A DNA stretch of 64,000 nucleotides. Origin: Flaccisagitta enflata (lineage: Eukaryota > Chaetognatha > Sagittoidea > Aphragmophora). The translations under genes and the position numbers were made by a program. Positions 12,691 through 25,483 of the stretch are shown here, piece after piece; positions within the stretch are counted from its first letter, which is position 1; every line of letters begins with the position of its first letter. Location: NCBI GenBank assembly GCA_965153355.1, contig OZ231126.1, positions 17,794,001-17,858,000 of the forward strand. Direction: 5' to 3'. The notes beneath the pieces are model-generated. The model searched no databases and was not told where the DNA came from. It worked only from the letters and a program-made list of their open reading frames with translations.

Positions 12691-13446
12691 CCTTTTTGTT
12701 GGGTAGGTATGTGTGTAACTTAGCCCCAGACATGATCTCAGACATGGCGGACGCATAGGAGAGGCGGTGTGCTGCCAAAAAGCCAAAATTGACATTGTGC
12801 GTTGCGGCTCAAAGGAGGCCTCTGCGTACCAAGTTAGCATGCCAAAATGATAAAAATACCTTTATATCATCATTGTATGTGTTGTCATGGTCGACCATGG
12901 GCACACGGCGTGACAGTGTCAACTTTTCTTTTTTTGTCTTTTAGCGATTTTGTCGCGGTTCGTCGCAATGACTCAACAAGACAGATAACATTTTTTTGTT
13001 GCTTCGAGGCATTAGTTTGTTTCCACGTGTGGCGATCGGTGGCGGTTTTGAAAAACGCGCGTATTTTTCTTTTTAAATTTGGGTTTGCTCTTAATTCGGT
13101 GTTAGTGAAATCATACAAAGGCGGTAAGGCCTCCATCCTATAACTCAATTGAACAAAAATATAGATTTCAGCATTGGTCTCACTATTGGAAGTACAGACT
13201 GACTTGAACAAGCAAGGATATGCTTTGACCGTTCAGCTGTGAATCTCATAATGTATGCATTCTTAGCTTTATAACTCATTCTTTTTTCATCTGTCCTCGA
13301 GTTGGAAAAAAACAACGAAGACAGATCAATAGACTGATGAGCGAACCGATGCAGGGGGCCTCGAAAAAGGGAAGAGAAAAAAAAATGATAGAAAAAAAAA
13401 CCAAAGAAACGGGTGGGTAGTTATAAAAAGAAACATAGAAACAAAA
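12688..13446. other. Unassigned intergenic DNA
   Basis: A 98-codon plus-strand frame at 12847-13143 has no recognised domain and is overlapped by an equally long minus-strand frame; I do not call a gene. Confidence 0.5.
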
Positions 13447-13592
13447 AACAACGCCGTATTCACTCCCCCAGTCACGGACGGGTGGGTAAGGGCAGTATAG
13501 AAAAAACCGCTTGCATTTCAAAAAAAGTTACCGCCCAATGGACCAACCAACTAACCAACGGACCAACATGATAAGGATCCACGGTTAAAAAA
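13447..13592 (+). mobile_element. Hairpin-ended element, type 2, copy E (decayed)
   Basis: Keeps ACAACGCCGTATTCAC, AGTCACGGACGGGTGGGTA and a CAAC core; the 3' hairpin is degraded. Confidence 0.6.
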
Positions 13593-13608
13593 ATGAAAAA
13601 ATAAAGGA

Positions 13609-13987
13609 ACAAGGCCGGATTCACGGGCCAAGACAGTGCGCCGGGCGTTATTAATTCTTAGACCTATCCCTAGCTCCATCAGACCTATCCCTAGCTCCAT
13701 CAGACCTATCCCTAGCTCTATCAGACGAAGGAAAGAAAGAGAGAAGGAAAGAAAGAGAGAAGGAAAGATAGAGAGATGGAAAGGAAGAGAGACGGGAAGG
13801 AAGAGAGACGGGACGGAAGAAAGAAAGAATGAAACGGGGAAAGCGAGAGAGGAAGAGCAGGAGCAGCAAGGCCAAAAATCCCATAAACACAAACGCCCAA
13901 AAGGAAAACCGACAGACGGACAGACTGACGGGCTGATGGATGGACCGATAGAGCGGGGTGTAAAGTCGCGTAGCACCCGACTAAAAA
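13609..13987 (+). mobile_element. Hairpin-ended element, type 1, copy F, with internal expansion
   Basis: The ends are typical (ACAAGGCCGGATTCACGG ... AGTCGCGTAGCACCCGACT AAAAA). The middle has three copies of a 22-bp unit containing CCTATCCCTAGCTC (13661-13726) and a GAAAGAGAAG tract (13732-13830), making this one of the longer type 1 copies. Confidence 0.8.
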
Positions 13988-14461
13988 CGAAAAAGTATCG
14001 GTTGTTGTTGTTGTTAACCGGAGAAGTAACGGTCGAAGAAAATAAGAGAAATGATAAGAAAATCAGGAAGAAGCCAAAATGAAAGTAAAGATGAAGGTTT
14101 TTGGACCAATACGCGCAGCACATCTCGCAAATGACCATTTCTAGCGCGATTTTGGCGAGCACCTTATCCGCCATGTGATCATTAAAACAGTTAGCATATT
14201 GTACTTGAGAATGAATCTAAAAACTTTTATAATTGAGAAAACATAACCTATAAGTCGGGTTTCAGATACTTTTTTTTGATATTTGAAAGAAAAAAAATGA
14301 TGTAAAAAATTCCAAGCTGATTTTGATTTCAGGATGTTAAGAAACATTTTGCCTTCAATAATAGCATCATGAAAGTTTTTCTTTGAACCGATAATGCTGA
14401 ATTTGAACATTGGAGGTGGGTGGGATGCAGGACAACATCCCGCTGGTGAGATGAATCAACG
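13988..14461. other. Unassigned DNA next to the satellite
   Basis: No gene recognised; short GTT run near 13999-14015. Confidence 0.5.
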
Positions 14462-17400
14462 GGCTTAGGTGGTTGAGGTGGCCTGGGTGAAATATGCTTC
14501 GTCGTTGCTCGTTTTCTACCACTGTGCAGCTGTTTAGGGTGGTTTGAGGTGGTTGAGGTGGCCTGGGTGAAATAAATAGCCAAATCGTTGCTAAATATGT
14601 AACTATAATAACATGTAGCTGATTTGGATGGGTTTTGGGGTGAGTTGGGGTGGCCTGGGTGAAATAGCAACTTGATGATTGCTGATGCTTCTACTATTAT
14701 GTAGCTGATTTGGGTAGTTTTAGGTGGTTGAGGTGGTGTGCAGGTGAAGTATGTACGTCGTTGCTCGTAATACTGCTATAGCAGCTGATTTGGGTGGTTT
14801 TGGGCGTTTAGGGTGGCCTAGGTGAGAAATATGTAAATCGTTGCTCGATAACTACCAGTGTGAAGCTGATTTGGGTGGTTTTAGGTAGTTGAGATGGCCT
14901 GGGTGAAATATGCTTAAGTCGTTGCTCGATAACTACCACTGTGTAGTAGCTGATTTGGGTGGTTTAAATTCAGATGGGTATACCAGGTGAAATGCTGCTT
15001 GATGGTGCTAGAAGATAACTACTCTGTAGCTGTTTGGGGTGGTTTTAGGTGGTTGAGGTGGCCTGGGTGAAATATGTTAGTGTTAACAAATCTTTACCAC
15101 TGTGTTAGCTGATTTGGGTAGTTTGAGGTGGTTGAGGTGGCCTGGGTGAAATATGCAAAGTCGTTTATAGATAACCTTTACCACTGTGTAGCTGATTTAG
15201 GTGGTTTTAGGTGGTTGAGGTGGCCTGGTAAAAATATGCTCGGTCGTTGCTCGATAACTACCACTGTGTAGCTGATTTGGGTGGTTTTAGGTGGTTGAGG
15301 TGGCCTGGGTGAAATATGCTTCGTCGTTGCTCGATAACTACCACTGTGTAGCTGATTTGGGTGGTTTTAGGTGATTGAGGTGACCTATGAGGTGAAATGT
15401 GTTAAAATCGTTGTGATAACTTCTGCTGTGCTTAGCTGATTTGGGTAGTTTTGGGTGGATTTTGAAAGGGTGGCTGCTGTTGAGAGTAGCTAGCACCGTC
15501 GTTGCTCGATAACTACCACTGTGTGTTCGGCTGATTTGGAGGTGGTTTAGGTGGTTGAGGGGTGGCCTGGGTGAGTATGCTTAAATGGGTGTACTCAAAT
15601 GTTTCACTGTGTGGCTGATTTGGGTGGTTTTAGGTGGTTGAGGTGGCCTGGGTGGCCTGCTGCCGTCGTTATCGATAACTGCCACTGTGTAGCTGATTTG
15701 GGTGGTTTTGGGTGAATTTGAGAGGTGGCCTGGGTGAAATAATATGATCGTTCCTATGCGATAACTACCACTGTGTAGCTGATTTGGGTGGTTTTAGGTG
15801 GTTGAGGTGGCCTGGGTGAAATATGCTTAGTTGTTGCTAAATAACTACTGCTGTGTAGCTGATTTGGGTGGTTTTAGGTGGTCCCGAGGTGGCCTGGGTG
15901 AAATATAGCCGTGCGTTGATATTTACCTGTGTGGCTGATTTGGGTGGTTTTAGGTGGTTGAGGTGGCCTGGAGATCGGAAGAGCCGTCGTTGCTCGATAT
16001 GCACTGCCTGTGTGCTTCTGATTTGGGTGGTTTTAGGTGGTTGAAGGTGGCCTGGAGTGAAATGTGTAATGGTGCTGATAACTACCACTGTGTAGCTGAT
16101 TTGGGTGGTTTTGGGAGGTGGTTTGAGAGTGGCCTGGGTGAAATATGTAAGTCATTTGCCTCGACATTTATTTCCTATGTAGCTGATTTGGTGGTTTTTT
16201 TAGGTAGTTCAGGTGGCCTGGTGAAATATGCTTGTGGGCCTGGGTAACTACCACTGTTGCAACAGTTTGGGTGGTTTTAGGTTGGGAGGTAGCTGGGTGA
16301 AATATGCTTCGTCGTTGCTAAATAACTACTTCCCCTAGCAGCTGATTTGGGTGGTTTTAGGTGGTTGAGGAGTGCGCCTGGGTGAAATATGTAAATGGGT
16401 TGCTGGAAATAACTACCCTGTGTGGCCTGGTTGGAGTGGTTTTAGGTGGTTGAGTGGCCTGGGTGAAATATGCTTCGTCGTTGCTCGATAACGCTACCAC
16501 TGTAACCAGCTGATTTGGGTGAATTTTTAGGTGGTTGAGTAGCCTGAGTGAAATAATGTGAGTAGATTTGCTTTCGATAACTACCACTGTGTGCTGATTT
16601 GGGTGGTTTTAGGTGGTTGAGTGGCCTGGGTGAAATATGTAAGTGAATTGCTCGATAACTACCACTGTGCTTCAGTTTGGGTGATTTAGGTGGTTGAAAG
16701 TGGCCATAAGGTGAAATATGCTTCGTGAATTTGCTCAAATATTCACTGTGTGAAAAGCTGATTAGGTGGTTTAGGTGGTTGGAGGTGGCCTGCAAATTGA
16801 AATATGCTTAAGTCGTTGCTAAATAACTACTGTGTGACCTAGTTTAGGTGGTTTGGGTGATTGATTAATGCTGGGCCAAACCATGCCATCGTTGCTAAAT
16901 ATTTACATGTGTGTAGCTGATTTGGGTAGTTTAGGTAAGTTGAGAGTGGCCCTGGGTGAAATATGCTTAAATGAATTTAACAAATAACTACTGTGGCTGA
17001 TTTAGGTGGTTTAGTGTGGATTCAGGGTGGCCTGGTTTTAATATGGCCATCAGTCGTTGCTCGATAACTACCACTGTGTGATCCCCAGGTGGTTTTAGAT
17101 GTTGTGATTGACATGGTGTGGGAAATATATCCAGTCGTTTATCAAATAACTACCATGTGTGGCTTGATTTGGGTGGTTTTACAGGTGGTCAGGTGGCCTG
17201 GGTGAGTAGCTGTCGTTTAACAAATATTCTACTGCTGTGTAGAACTGATTTTCCCAGGTGGTTTTAGGTAGTTGGGAGTGGCCTGGGTGAGAAGTATGTG
17301 CCGTAGATTTAACACGATATGCCCTACCACTGTGTGAAAGCGGTTGGAGTGGTTTTAGGTGGTTAGGGACACCAGAGTGAAGCCATGTGGGCCGTTGCGC

Positions 17401-20285
17401 CGATAACTACCACTGTGTAGCGAATTTGAGTGGTTTAGAGTGGTTGAGGTGGCCCTGGGTGATATGTAGCCGTCGTTGCTAATGCTTTACCTGAGCAACT
17501 GATTTGGGTGGTTTAGAGTGGTGGAGTGGCCTGGGTGAAATATACTTAGTCGTTGTCGATAACTACCACTGTGTGCAGCAACCTGATTTGGGTGGTTTTT
17601 AGTGGTTGAGGTGCTGGGTGAAATATGTACATGGTGCCTCAAATCTTTATGCACTGTGTAGCTGATTTGGGTGGTTTAGGTGGTTGAGGTGGCCTGGGTG
17701 AAATATGTTTAGTAGTTGCTCGATAACTACCACTGTGTGGCTGATTTGGGTGGTTTTAGGTGGTTGGGGTGTGCTGGGTGAAATATGCTTCGTCGTTGCC
17801 CGATAACTACTGCTGTGTGGCTGATTTGGGTGGTTTTTAGGTGGTTGAGGTGGCCTGGGTGAAATAATAGCTTCGTCGTTAACAAATAGCACTACCACTG
17901 TGTAGCTGATTTAGGTGATTTTAGGTGGTTGAGGTGGCCTAGGTGAAATATGCTTAAATAAATTTAACTCAAATAACCTACCACCACTGTGTGTGATTTG
18001 GGTGGTTTAGGTGGTTGAGGTGGCCTGGGTGAAATATATATATCGTAATTGCTAGATAACTACCACTGTGTGGCTGATTGGTGGTTTTAGGTGAATTTGA
18101 GTGACACCTCAGGTGAAATATGCTTATCGTTGTAACTCGATATTCTTTACTATTGAAAACTGGTTTGGTTTTGAGTGGTTAGAAGGAGGTGGCCCATGGG
18201 TGATATGCTTAAATGGGTACTCGATAACTCTGCATGCAGCTGATTTGGGTAGTTTTAGGTGGTCGAGGTGGCCTGGGTAAAAATGCTTCGTCGTTGCTTG
18301 ATAACTACCACTGTGTAGCTGATTTGGGTGGTTTTTAGGTGGTTGAGGTGGCCTGGGTGAAATATGCTTCGTACGTTTAACAAATAACTACCTACTGTGT
18401 GTGATTTAGGTAGTTTAGGTAGTTTCAAGGAGTGGCCTGGGTGAAATAGCCGATCGTTGCTAAATAACTACCACCACTGTCATGTGGCCTGATTTGGAGT
18501 GGTTTAGGTGGTTAGGGGTGGCCTGGGTGATGTGCTTAAATGGGTTAACAAATATTCTGCACTGTGTGAGCGATTGGGTGGTTTTGGGTGGTTGAGTAGC
18601 CTGGGTGAAATAATAATAAATGGTTAACTTTCAAATAACTACCTGTGTAGCTGATTTTGGTGGTTTTAGGTGGTTGAGGTGGCCTGGGTGAGATATGTTT
18701 CGTCGTTGCTCAATAACTACCACGTGTAGCTGATTTGGGTGGTTTTAGGTGGTTGAGGGTGGCCTGGGTGAAATATGCTTCGTCGTTGGGCACAAATAAC
18801 TACTGCTGTGTGGCCCCCTGATTTAGGTGGTTTTACCCCAGGTGGTTGAGAGGTGGCCTGGGTGAAATAATGGCAAATAGATTTTAACAAATGTGCCATG
18901 TGTAGCTGATTTGGGTGGTTTTAGGTGGTTGAGGTGGCCTACTGGGTGAAATATGTGCGTCGTTGCTGCGATAACTACCACTGTGTAGCTAATTTAGGTG
19001 GTTTTAGGTGGTTGAGGTAGCCTGGGTTGAGGAAATATGTACTTCATCGTTGCTCAAATAATTTCTACACTGTGTAGCAGCTGATTTGGGTAGTTTTATG
19101 GAGGTGGTTGAGGGTGGCCTGTTGAAATATGCTTCGTGAATTTGCTAAATACTTCACACTGTGTTTAGCTGATTTGGGTGGTTTTAGGGTGATTCTTGGG
19201 TGGCCTGGGTGAAATATGCTTCGTGGGTGCTCGATAACTACCACTGTGTATTTGGGTGGTTTAGAGGTGGACTTTGAGGTGGCTCGGTGAAATATGCTTA
19301 GAAAATGGTTGCTCGATACACACTGCGACTGATTCGCAGTGAGAATCCCTGGAAGCAAATCCATCATCAAATGGATATCCCTTGATTTAGAGCTTACATA
19401 TAAAAATTAATGAGTCATAGCGATAAAGCAACTTAAAAGCTAAAATCGATAGATTTCAACTCAAGGATTTTCATTCCAAAGAAATGCTACTTCGCGATTT
19501 ACAATTAAACAAAGTAAGTGTGGATAACTACCACTGTGTTGCGCTGATTTGGGTGGTTTAGGTGGTTGAGGTGGCCTGGGTGAAATAGCCCACGTCGTTG
19601 CTCGATAACTGCTGCACTGTGCAGCTGATTTGGAGGTGGTTTTAGGTGGTTGAGGAGGTGTGGGTGAATATGGCAAATGCGTTGCTGGAAGTAACTACCA
19701 CTGTGTAGCTGATTTGGGTGGTTTTAGGTGGTTGAGGTGGCCTGGGTGAAATACTTAGAAATGGGTAGCACCAGTAACTACCACTCTGTGTAGCTGATTT
19801 GGGTGGTTTTCGGTGGTTGAGGTGGCCTGGGTGAAATATGCTTAATGTTGCTGGAAATAACTACCACCTGTGTGTAGCTGATTCAGGTGGTTTCCAGGTG
19901 GTTGAGGTGGCTAGGTCAGAGCCATGCTTGATAGTTTAACGATAACTACCACTGTGTAGCTGATGTGGGTGGTTTTTAGGTGGTTGAGGTGGCCTGGGTG
20001 AGAGGCAGCAACAGTCGTTGTCGATAACCCTACCACTGTGTAGCTGATTTGGGTGGTTTTGGGGGGTAGTTACAGGAGTGGCCTGGGTGAAATATGTGTA
20101 AATTGCTAAATAACTACTACTGTGTGTGATTTGGGTGGTTTTAGGTGATTTAGGTGGCCTGGTGAAATATAACTAAATGTTATCAAATAACTACCACTGT
20201 GTAGCTGATTTGGGTAGTTTTAGGTGGTTGAGGTGGCCTGGGTGAAATATGTACAAATCATTTGCTCATTAACTTCCACTGTGGG
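14462..20285. repeat. 80-bp satellite array, about 70 units
   Basis: The best-preserved units (for example 15268-15347) contain GTAGCTGATTTGGGTGG, then GTTGAGGTGGCCTGGGTG, then GTCGTTGCTCGATAACTACC, with an exact 80-bp period. Many units carry stereotyped changes (TTGCTCGAT to TTAACAAAT, CGTCG to AAATG) and indels. The array is interrupted by about 190 bp of other sequence at 19331-19521. Minus-strand proline-rich frames are by-products. Confidence 0.95.
19331..19521. other. Non-satellite insert within the 80-bp array
   Basis: About 190 bp unrelated to the monomer, starting near TTCGCAGTGAGAATCC. No terminal repeats or coding frame seen. Confidence 0.7.
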
Positions 20286-20623
20286 GGGAGTTTAAAATGC
20301 ATAAAAGAAAGAAAGAAATGAGAAATTAAATAACGAAATCGAAAGTCCCGGCCAACATAAAATGAATGCTGATGATTTGATTGACGGTTAAGGTTGACTT
20401 TACTAAAGACATTTGTGAGATGCCTTCTAGCTTCCGCAATGCCGGATACGAGCCCTCTATTCCTCGCTTGAGTTTCTGAAAAAGAAAGAATGAAAGAAAA
20501 AAAGAAATGCAGGGAGCAAGAAAGGAAGAAGGAAAGAATGAAATTAATTTACAAAGAAAGCAAGAATTAGAAAGTGAGTGGAAAGTTTGGCACCTGTAGA
20601 ATCAGGGGAGTGCTCCGTCAGAA

Positions 20624-20667
<44 letters not shown>

Positions 20668-20845
20668 AAAAACGAATAGAACATTCGGGATTCTGCAATT
20701 TTATGATGAAGATGCTGGTACTAGCAATCACCAACCAACGAGCATTAACCAGATTTTACATTATTTAGAAGATATACTATCAATTTTTCGGGTTCATATA
20801 TGCTTTATTGATACCAAAACCACAGAAAACTAATATCAATAAATA
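20286..20845. other. Unassigned DNA with a (GA)n run
   Basis: (GA)n at 20627-20665; otherwise nothing recognised. Confidence 0.5.
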
Positions 20846-21214
<369 letters not shown>

Positions 21215-21687
21215 ATTTGTCAAAAAAATGGAAATTGGGCTTATCTTCCAAGACAAAAGTTCGTTTTTCAAAAAGCGGGAAAAGGGTCAGTGTCATTTCG
21301 AAACAGGAAAGGGCCATACTTTGCCCGCTTCACAGAAAAGCACTTTTTTTCTCATCGACAGATGAAATAGATCGGCGAAGTATCCTTTCTACCTTGCAAG
21401 GACCTTGCAAGACTTACATCAGACCACATCACGCCCTTGAGCAACCTGGTCTATTTAGATTCTTAGGGAAAATACGAAATCCGTCCATGGGAAACCTCCC
21501 GATTAGCTCGTTTAACCCCCTATTTGTTTTTTCCCTTTCCACTTGTGCCACGAATCGTTATCTCAGATTTCGGCCTCGGTCAGAACCCTTGATTGGCCTC
21601 GTAGCCACCGATGTCGATCGCATAAACAAACCCCTTCATTTCATGATTCTTGGTTCGCCGACTTTCACAAAGCGATGTTTTGAATAG
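21215..21687. other. Unassigned DNA with an open frame of 156 codons
   Basis: The plus-strand frame 21217-21687 has balanced composition but no recognised motif, and it ends exactly at the border of the next mobile element. I treat it as probably non-coding. Confidence 0.4.
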
Positions 21688-21689
21688 TA

Positions 21690-22448
21690 CACCGTCTTTA
21701 AATCGAATTGATAAATGTTAAACCTTTATAAATCCTAAACTACTTGGCAAAAAGTCTTTAAACTTTCAGAGAATGTTAGTGATATACTGCAGTTTTGTTA
21801 TACAAAACCTCAAATTGGAGTATTAGATAGTTGAGGATTGGCAAAACATCAAATAAAATTCACTTTGAAGCAGTGGCAACTTTTCCACATTTTCTTCCAA
21901 GAAAATGCTTTTTTTATTTGCATGCCATTCCTAAAGAAAAAAAGCTATAGCCCCGGGGAAGGTCTCAAATAGCAGAAAATTTATGATAGATTTCAGTTCT
22001 GCCAAAAAATTGAGAAAATTTTGATATTTCATGCGGTAATGATTGATTTGAGAAAAAATTCTGCTGTCATGCAGACTTCAAATTCTGGAAAATTGATCAA
22101 AATCTTTATAAATGTAAAAAATGGTCAAAAATTTTGCTCAAATCAAAAAATATGATTTTTTTTTTCACTTAAGACCAGCCTCAGGGTTCTAGCTCAATAT
22201 ATTTTGAAATAGTAAGCATATAATAACAACTTCTTTCAAAGAACCCTATGATATAAGTGATTTTGCCCCTAAAAATCCATTTTTTCCAATAATTTACTGA
22301 TCCTCACCTTTCTATGACCAAAAATTGAAGTTTTGCTTAACAAAACCGCAGTATATTACCAACATTCTCTGAAAATTTGAAGACTTTTTGCCTAATAGTT
22401 TAGGAGTTATGAAGGTTTAACATTTATCAATTCGATTTAAAGACGGTG
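21690..22448. mobile_element. TA-flanked palindromic element, long inverted arms
   Basis: Starts CACCGTCTTTAAATCGAATT and ends with its complement, with TA at 21688-21689 and 22449-22450. Arms of at least 125 bp are about 85-90 percent alike by eye. No transposase. Probably a non-autonomous Tc1/mariner-type element. Confidence 0.85.
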
Positions 22449-22450
22449 TA

Positions 22451-23013
22451 AGAAGTACCACATGTCGAAGTATCATTTTTGTTTCTTTCCAGTTAGAGTA
22501 GAACGCATGCGGCTCTCTCATCCAGCACTTCGGTCTGTACGTCATACAGTATGTACTTCTTTTAGTATGGTAGAGTGGGACCAAAACTGGGATAACTGGG
22601 GAAATCAAAAGTCAAATACGTAACATTAATCTTGTTTTATTCACTTTTCAGATGATGCACACTAAGTTCCCCGCGTTTCATGTTAAAAAGATGGCACGAA
22701 ATCGATGTAAGACAAGCAGATCCATCAATTTTGTCGCGTGTTACGAAAGTCATCGATTTTTTGCAAGTTCAAAGTTCCTAAACGCCCACTCAGGAGGTCT
22801 ATCTGCAACAACTCAAGAACCTTCTACAGCAAATGGGGATAAGACAACAAAAGAGAAAAAAACCTATGTCGACCCACGCCGTGCCTCGTAGAGTGTGGTT
22901 CATATATGCGCCAACGTACCCATACATGTATATGAGGCTCTGGTCGATCAGTTGGTGTGTCTTGTTACGTTGATAAACCCTTTTACCGTTTCGGTTTTAC
23001 TAGATGACATAAT

Positions 23014-23014
<1 letters not shown>
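22451..23014. other. Unassigned intergenic DNA
   Basis: Nothing recognised. Confidence 0.5.

Positions 23015-23062
<48 letters not shown>
23015..23062. repeat. (CT)n microsatellite
   Basis: About 24 CT units. Confidence 0.97.
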
Positions 23063-23066
<4 letters not shown>

Positions 23067-23337
23067 CTAGTATTTATTTTGAACATGTACGTATTTCTAT
23101 TTATTCTGAACGTACAATCATTTATACAGCTCTGTAACAATTTTATTGTTCGTGTGTTGAATACACAAATAGAGCATTGGCAATCCAATCCAATCCAATC
23201 TCAGTCTGTCAGTCCGCCTGTCAATCGGTCACACTGGAGTTAATGCGAATCTCACCAATAGGTCTTTTAATTGCATTCCTCTACACGGTGCAAACACTGC
23301 GATGAACGGATACATTGATTCAAAACGGTTTGTTGAC

Positions 23338-23536
23338 TTTTTTTATTCGCGTGCACGCGACTCTACAACCTGCTTTGTCCGTTGGTCGGTCGGTTAGTTG
23401 GTCGGTTGGTCGGTCGGTTGGTCATGTTTTACTTTTTTTATGATTTTTTTTTTACCCCACTGCTCCAGCCTAAATGGTCTCAAATACGGCCCCTCCCCAC
23501 CCGCACGCGACTTCGGTAGCCGTGTATCCGGCCTTG
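23338..23536 (-). mobile_element. Hairpin-ended element, type 1, copy G
   Basis: Read on the minus strand it runs ACAAGGCCGGATACACGGC, AGTCGCGTGCGGG, GACC core, GTCGCGTGCACGCGA and A's. It directly abuts copy H, sharing the junction ACTAAAAACAAGG. Confidence 0.9.
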
Positions 23537-23699
23537 TTTTTAGTCGCGTGCACGCGACTCTACAACCCGCTCCGTTGGTCCGTCCGTCGGTCGGTCCGTC
23601 CGTCGGTCCGTCAGTAACACTTTGCTTTTTTGCGTCTTTTTGGGTCGTCTGGAGTTATTTTGAGTCATTTTTTTGTTGTTTTTGGGAATTATTGGTTGC

Positions 23700-24400
23700 T
23701 TTTAGTCATTTTTGGTCATTTTTGGTCATTTTTGGTCATTTTGGCCATTTTGGTCATTTTGGTCATATTGGTCATTTTGGTCAATTTTGGTCATTTTTGG
23801 TCATATTTCATCATTTTTGATCGTTTTTGATCATTTTTTGATCATTTTTGATCATTTTTGGTCATTTTTGGTCATTTTTGGTCATTTTTGGTCATTTTTG
23901 GTCATTTTTGGTCATTTTGATCATTTTGGTCATTTTTGAATATTTTTGGTCATTTTTGGTCATTTGTGGTCAAATTGGTCCTTTTGATCATTTTTGGTCA
24001 TTTTTGGTCATTTTTGGTCATTTTGGTCATTTTTGGTCATTTTGATCATTTTGATCAGTTTAGGTCATTTTTGATCATTTTTGGTCATTTTGGTCCTTTT
24101 GATTATTTTTGGTCATTTTTGGTCATTTTTGGTCATTTTTGGTCATTTTTGGTCATTTTTGTAATTTTTGGTCCTTTCGATCATTTTTGGTCATTTTTGG
24201 TCATTTTTGGTCATTTTTGTCATTTTTGGTCATTTTGGTCATTTTGATCATTTTTGGTCAATTTGGTCCTTTTGATCATTTTTGGTCATTTTTGGTCATT
24301 TTTGGTCATTTTTTGTCATTTTCGGTCATTTTGGTCATTTTGGTCATTTTTGGTCATTTTGGTCATTTTTGGTCATTTTTTGTCATTTTGGTCATTTTTG
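23700..24400. repeat. 10-bp tandem array, unit GGTCATTTTT
   Basis: About 65-70 units, with variants lacking one T. Inside copy H. Confidence 0.95.
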
Positions 24401-24401
24401 G

Positions 24402-24720
24402 TTAAAGTCTGCTGGTTAAAGTCTGCTGGTTGAAGTCTGCTGGTTAAAGTCTGCTGGTTAAAGTCTGCTGGTTAAAGTCTGCTGGTTAAAGTCTGCTGGT
24501 TAAAGTCTGCTGGTTAAAGTCTGCTGGTTAAAGTCTGCTGGTTAAAGTCTGCTGGTTAAAGTCTGCTGGGTAAAGTCTGATGGTTAAAGTCTGCTGGTTT
24601 AAATCTGCTGGTTTAAATCTGCTGGTTTAAGTCTGCTGGTTTAAATCTAATGGTTTAAGTCTGCTGGTCTAATGTTTTAAGTCTGCTGGTTTATGTCTGC
24701 TGGTTAAAATGATATTAAAG
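24402..24720. repeat. 14-bp tandem array, unit GTTAAAGTCTGCTG
   Basis: About 22 units, the first dozen nearly identical, drifting to GTTTAAGTCTGCTG at the right. Confidence 0.95.
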
Positions 24721-24726
24721 ATAAGT

Positions 24727-25395
24727 ATGGTTTAAGTCTGGTTTAAGTCTGGTTTAAGTCTGGTTTAAGTCTGGATTAAGTCTGGTTTAAGTCTGGTTTA
24801 TGTCTGGTTTAAGTCTGGTTTAAGTCTGGTTTACATCTGGTTTAAGTCTGGTTTAAGACTGGTTTAAGACTGGTTCATGTCTGATTTATGTCTGGTTTAG
24901 GTCTTGGTTAATTCTGGTTTAGGTCTTGTCTATGTCTGGTTTTTGTCTGGTTTATGTTTGATTTAGTTCTGATTTAGGTCTGGTTTTGGTCTGGTTTTGT
25001 GCTGGTTTTTGTGTGGTTTTATTCTGGTTTAAGTCTGGTTTGAGTCTGGTTTGAGTCTGGTTTCAGTCTGGTTTGAGGCTGGTTTGGGGCTGGTTTGAGG
25101 CTGGTTTGAGCCTGGTTTCAGTCTGGTTTAAGTCTGGTTTGAGTCTGGTTTGAGTCTGGTTTGAGTCTGGTTTGAGTCTGGTTTGAGTCTGGTTTGAGTC
25201 TGGTTTGAGTCTGGTTTGAGTCTGGCTTAAATCTGGTTTATGTCTGGTTTATGTCTGGTTTATGTCTGGTTTATGTCTGATTTAGGTCTGGTTTGAGTCT
25301 GGTTTGAGTCTGGTTTGAGTCTGGTTTGAGTCTGGTTTGAGTCTGGTTTGAGTCTGGTTTGAGTCTGGTTTGGGTCTGTTTTGGGTTGCGTTTAA
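24727..25395. repeat. 11-bp tandem array, unit GTCTGGTTTAA/GTCTGGTTTGA
   Basis: About 60 units; TTTAA forms dominate the left part and TTTGA forms the right part. It appears derived from the neighbouring 14-bp unit. Confidence 0.95.
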
Positions 25396-25483
25396 GTCTG
25401 ATTTTCGATAAAAAGATACAATAAGGAGTCAGGTCAGTTCAGTTATTTTTGTCCTGCACGCGACTTATAGGTGTTGGCCTTGT

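Larger units (their letters stand above)
23537..25483 (-). mobile_element. Hairpin-ended element, long-array subfamily, copy H
   Basis: The 3' end (left side) is AGTCGCGTGCACGCGACT plus A's; the 5' end (right side) is the alternative start ACAAGGCCAACACCTATAAG followed by TCGCGTGCAGG. Between them lie a GGTC/GGAC core and three tandem arrays: a 10-bp unit, a 14-bp unit and an 11-bp unit. At 1.95 kb it is about nine times the usual length. It has no coding frame; the low-complexity frames are array translations. Confidence 0.85.

Noticed and set aside
13336-13350. Hammerhead ribozyme core (CTGATGAGCGAAC)
   Set aside because: The stem II and the second conserved GAAA with flanking helices are absent.
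14462-20285. 80-bp period array as a CRISPR array
   Set aside because: The repeats run continuously without unique spacers, there are no cas genes, and the context is eukaryotic.
21217-21687. 156-codon frame as a gene
   Set aside because: No domain recognised; it begins at the end of a CAA array and stops at the border of a mobile element.
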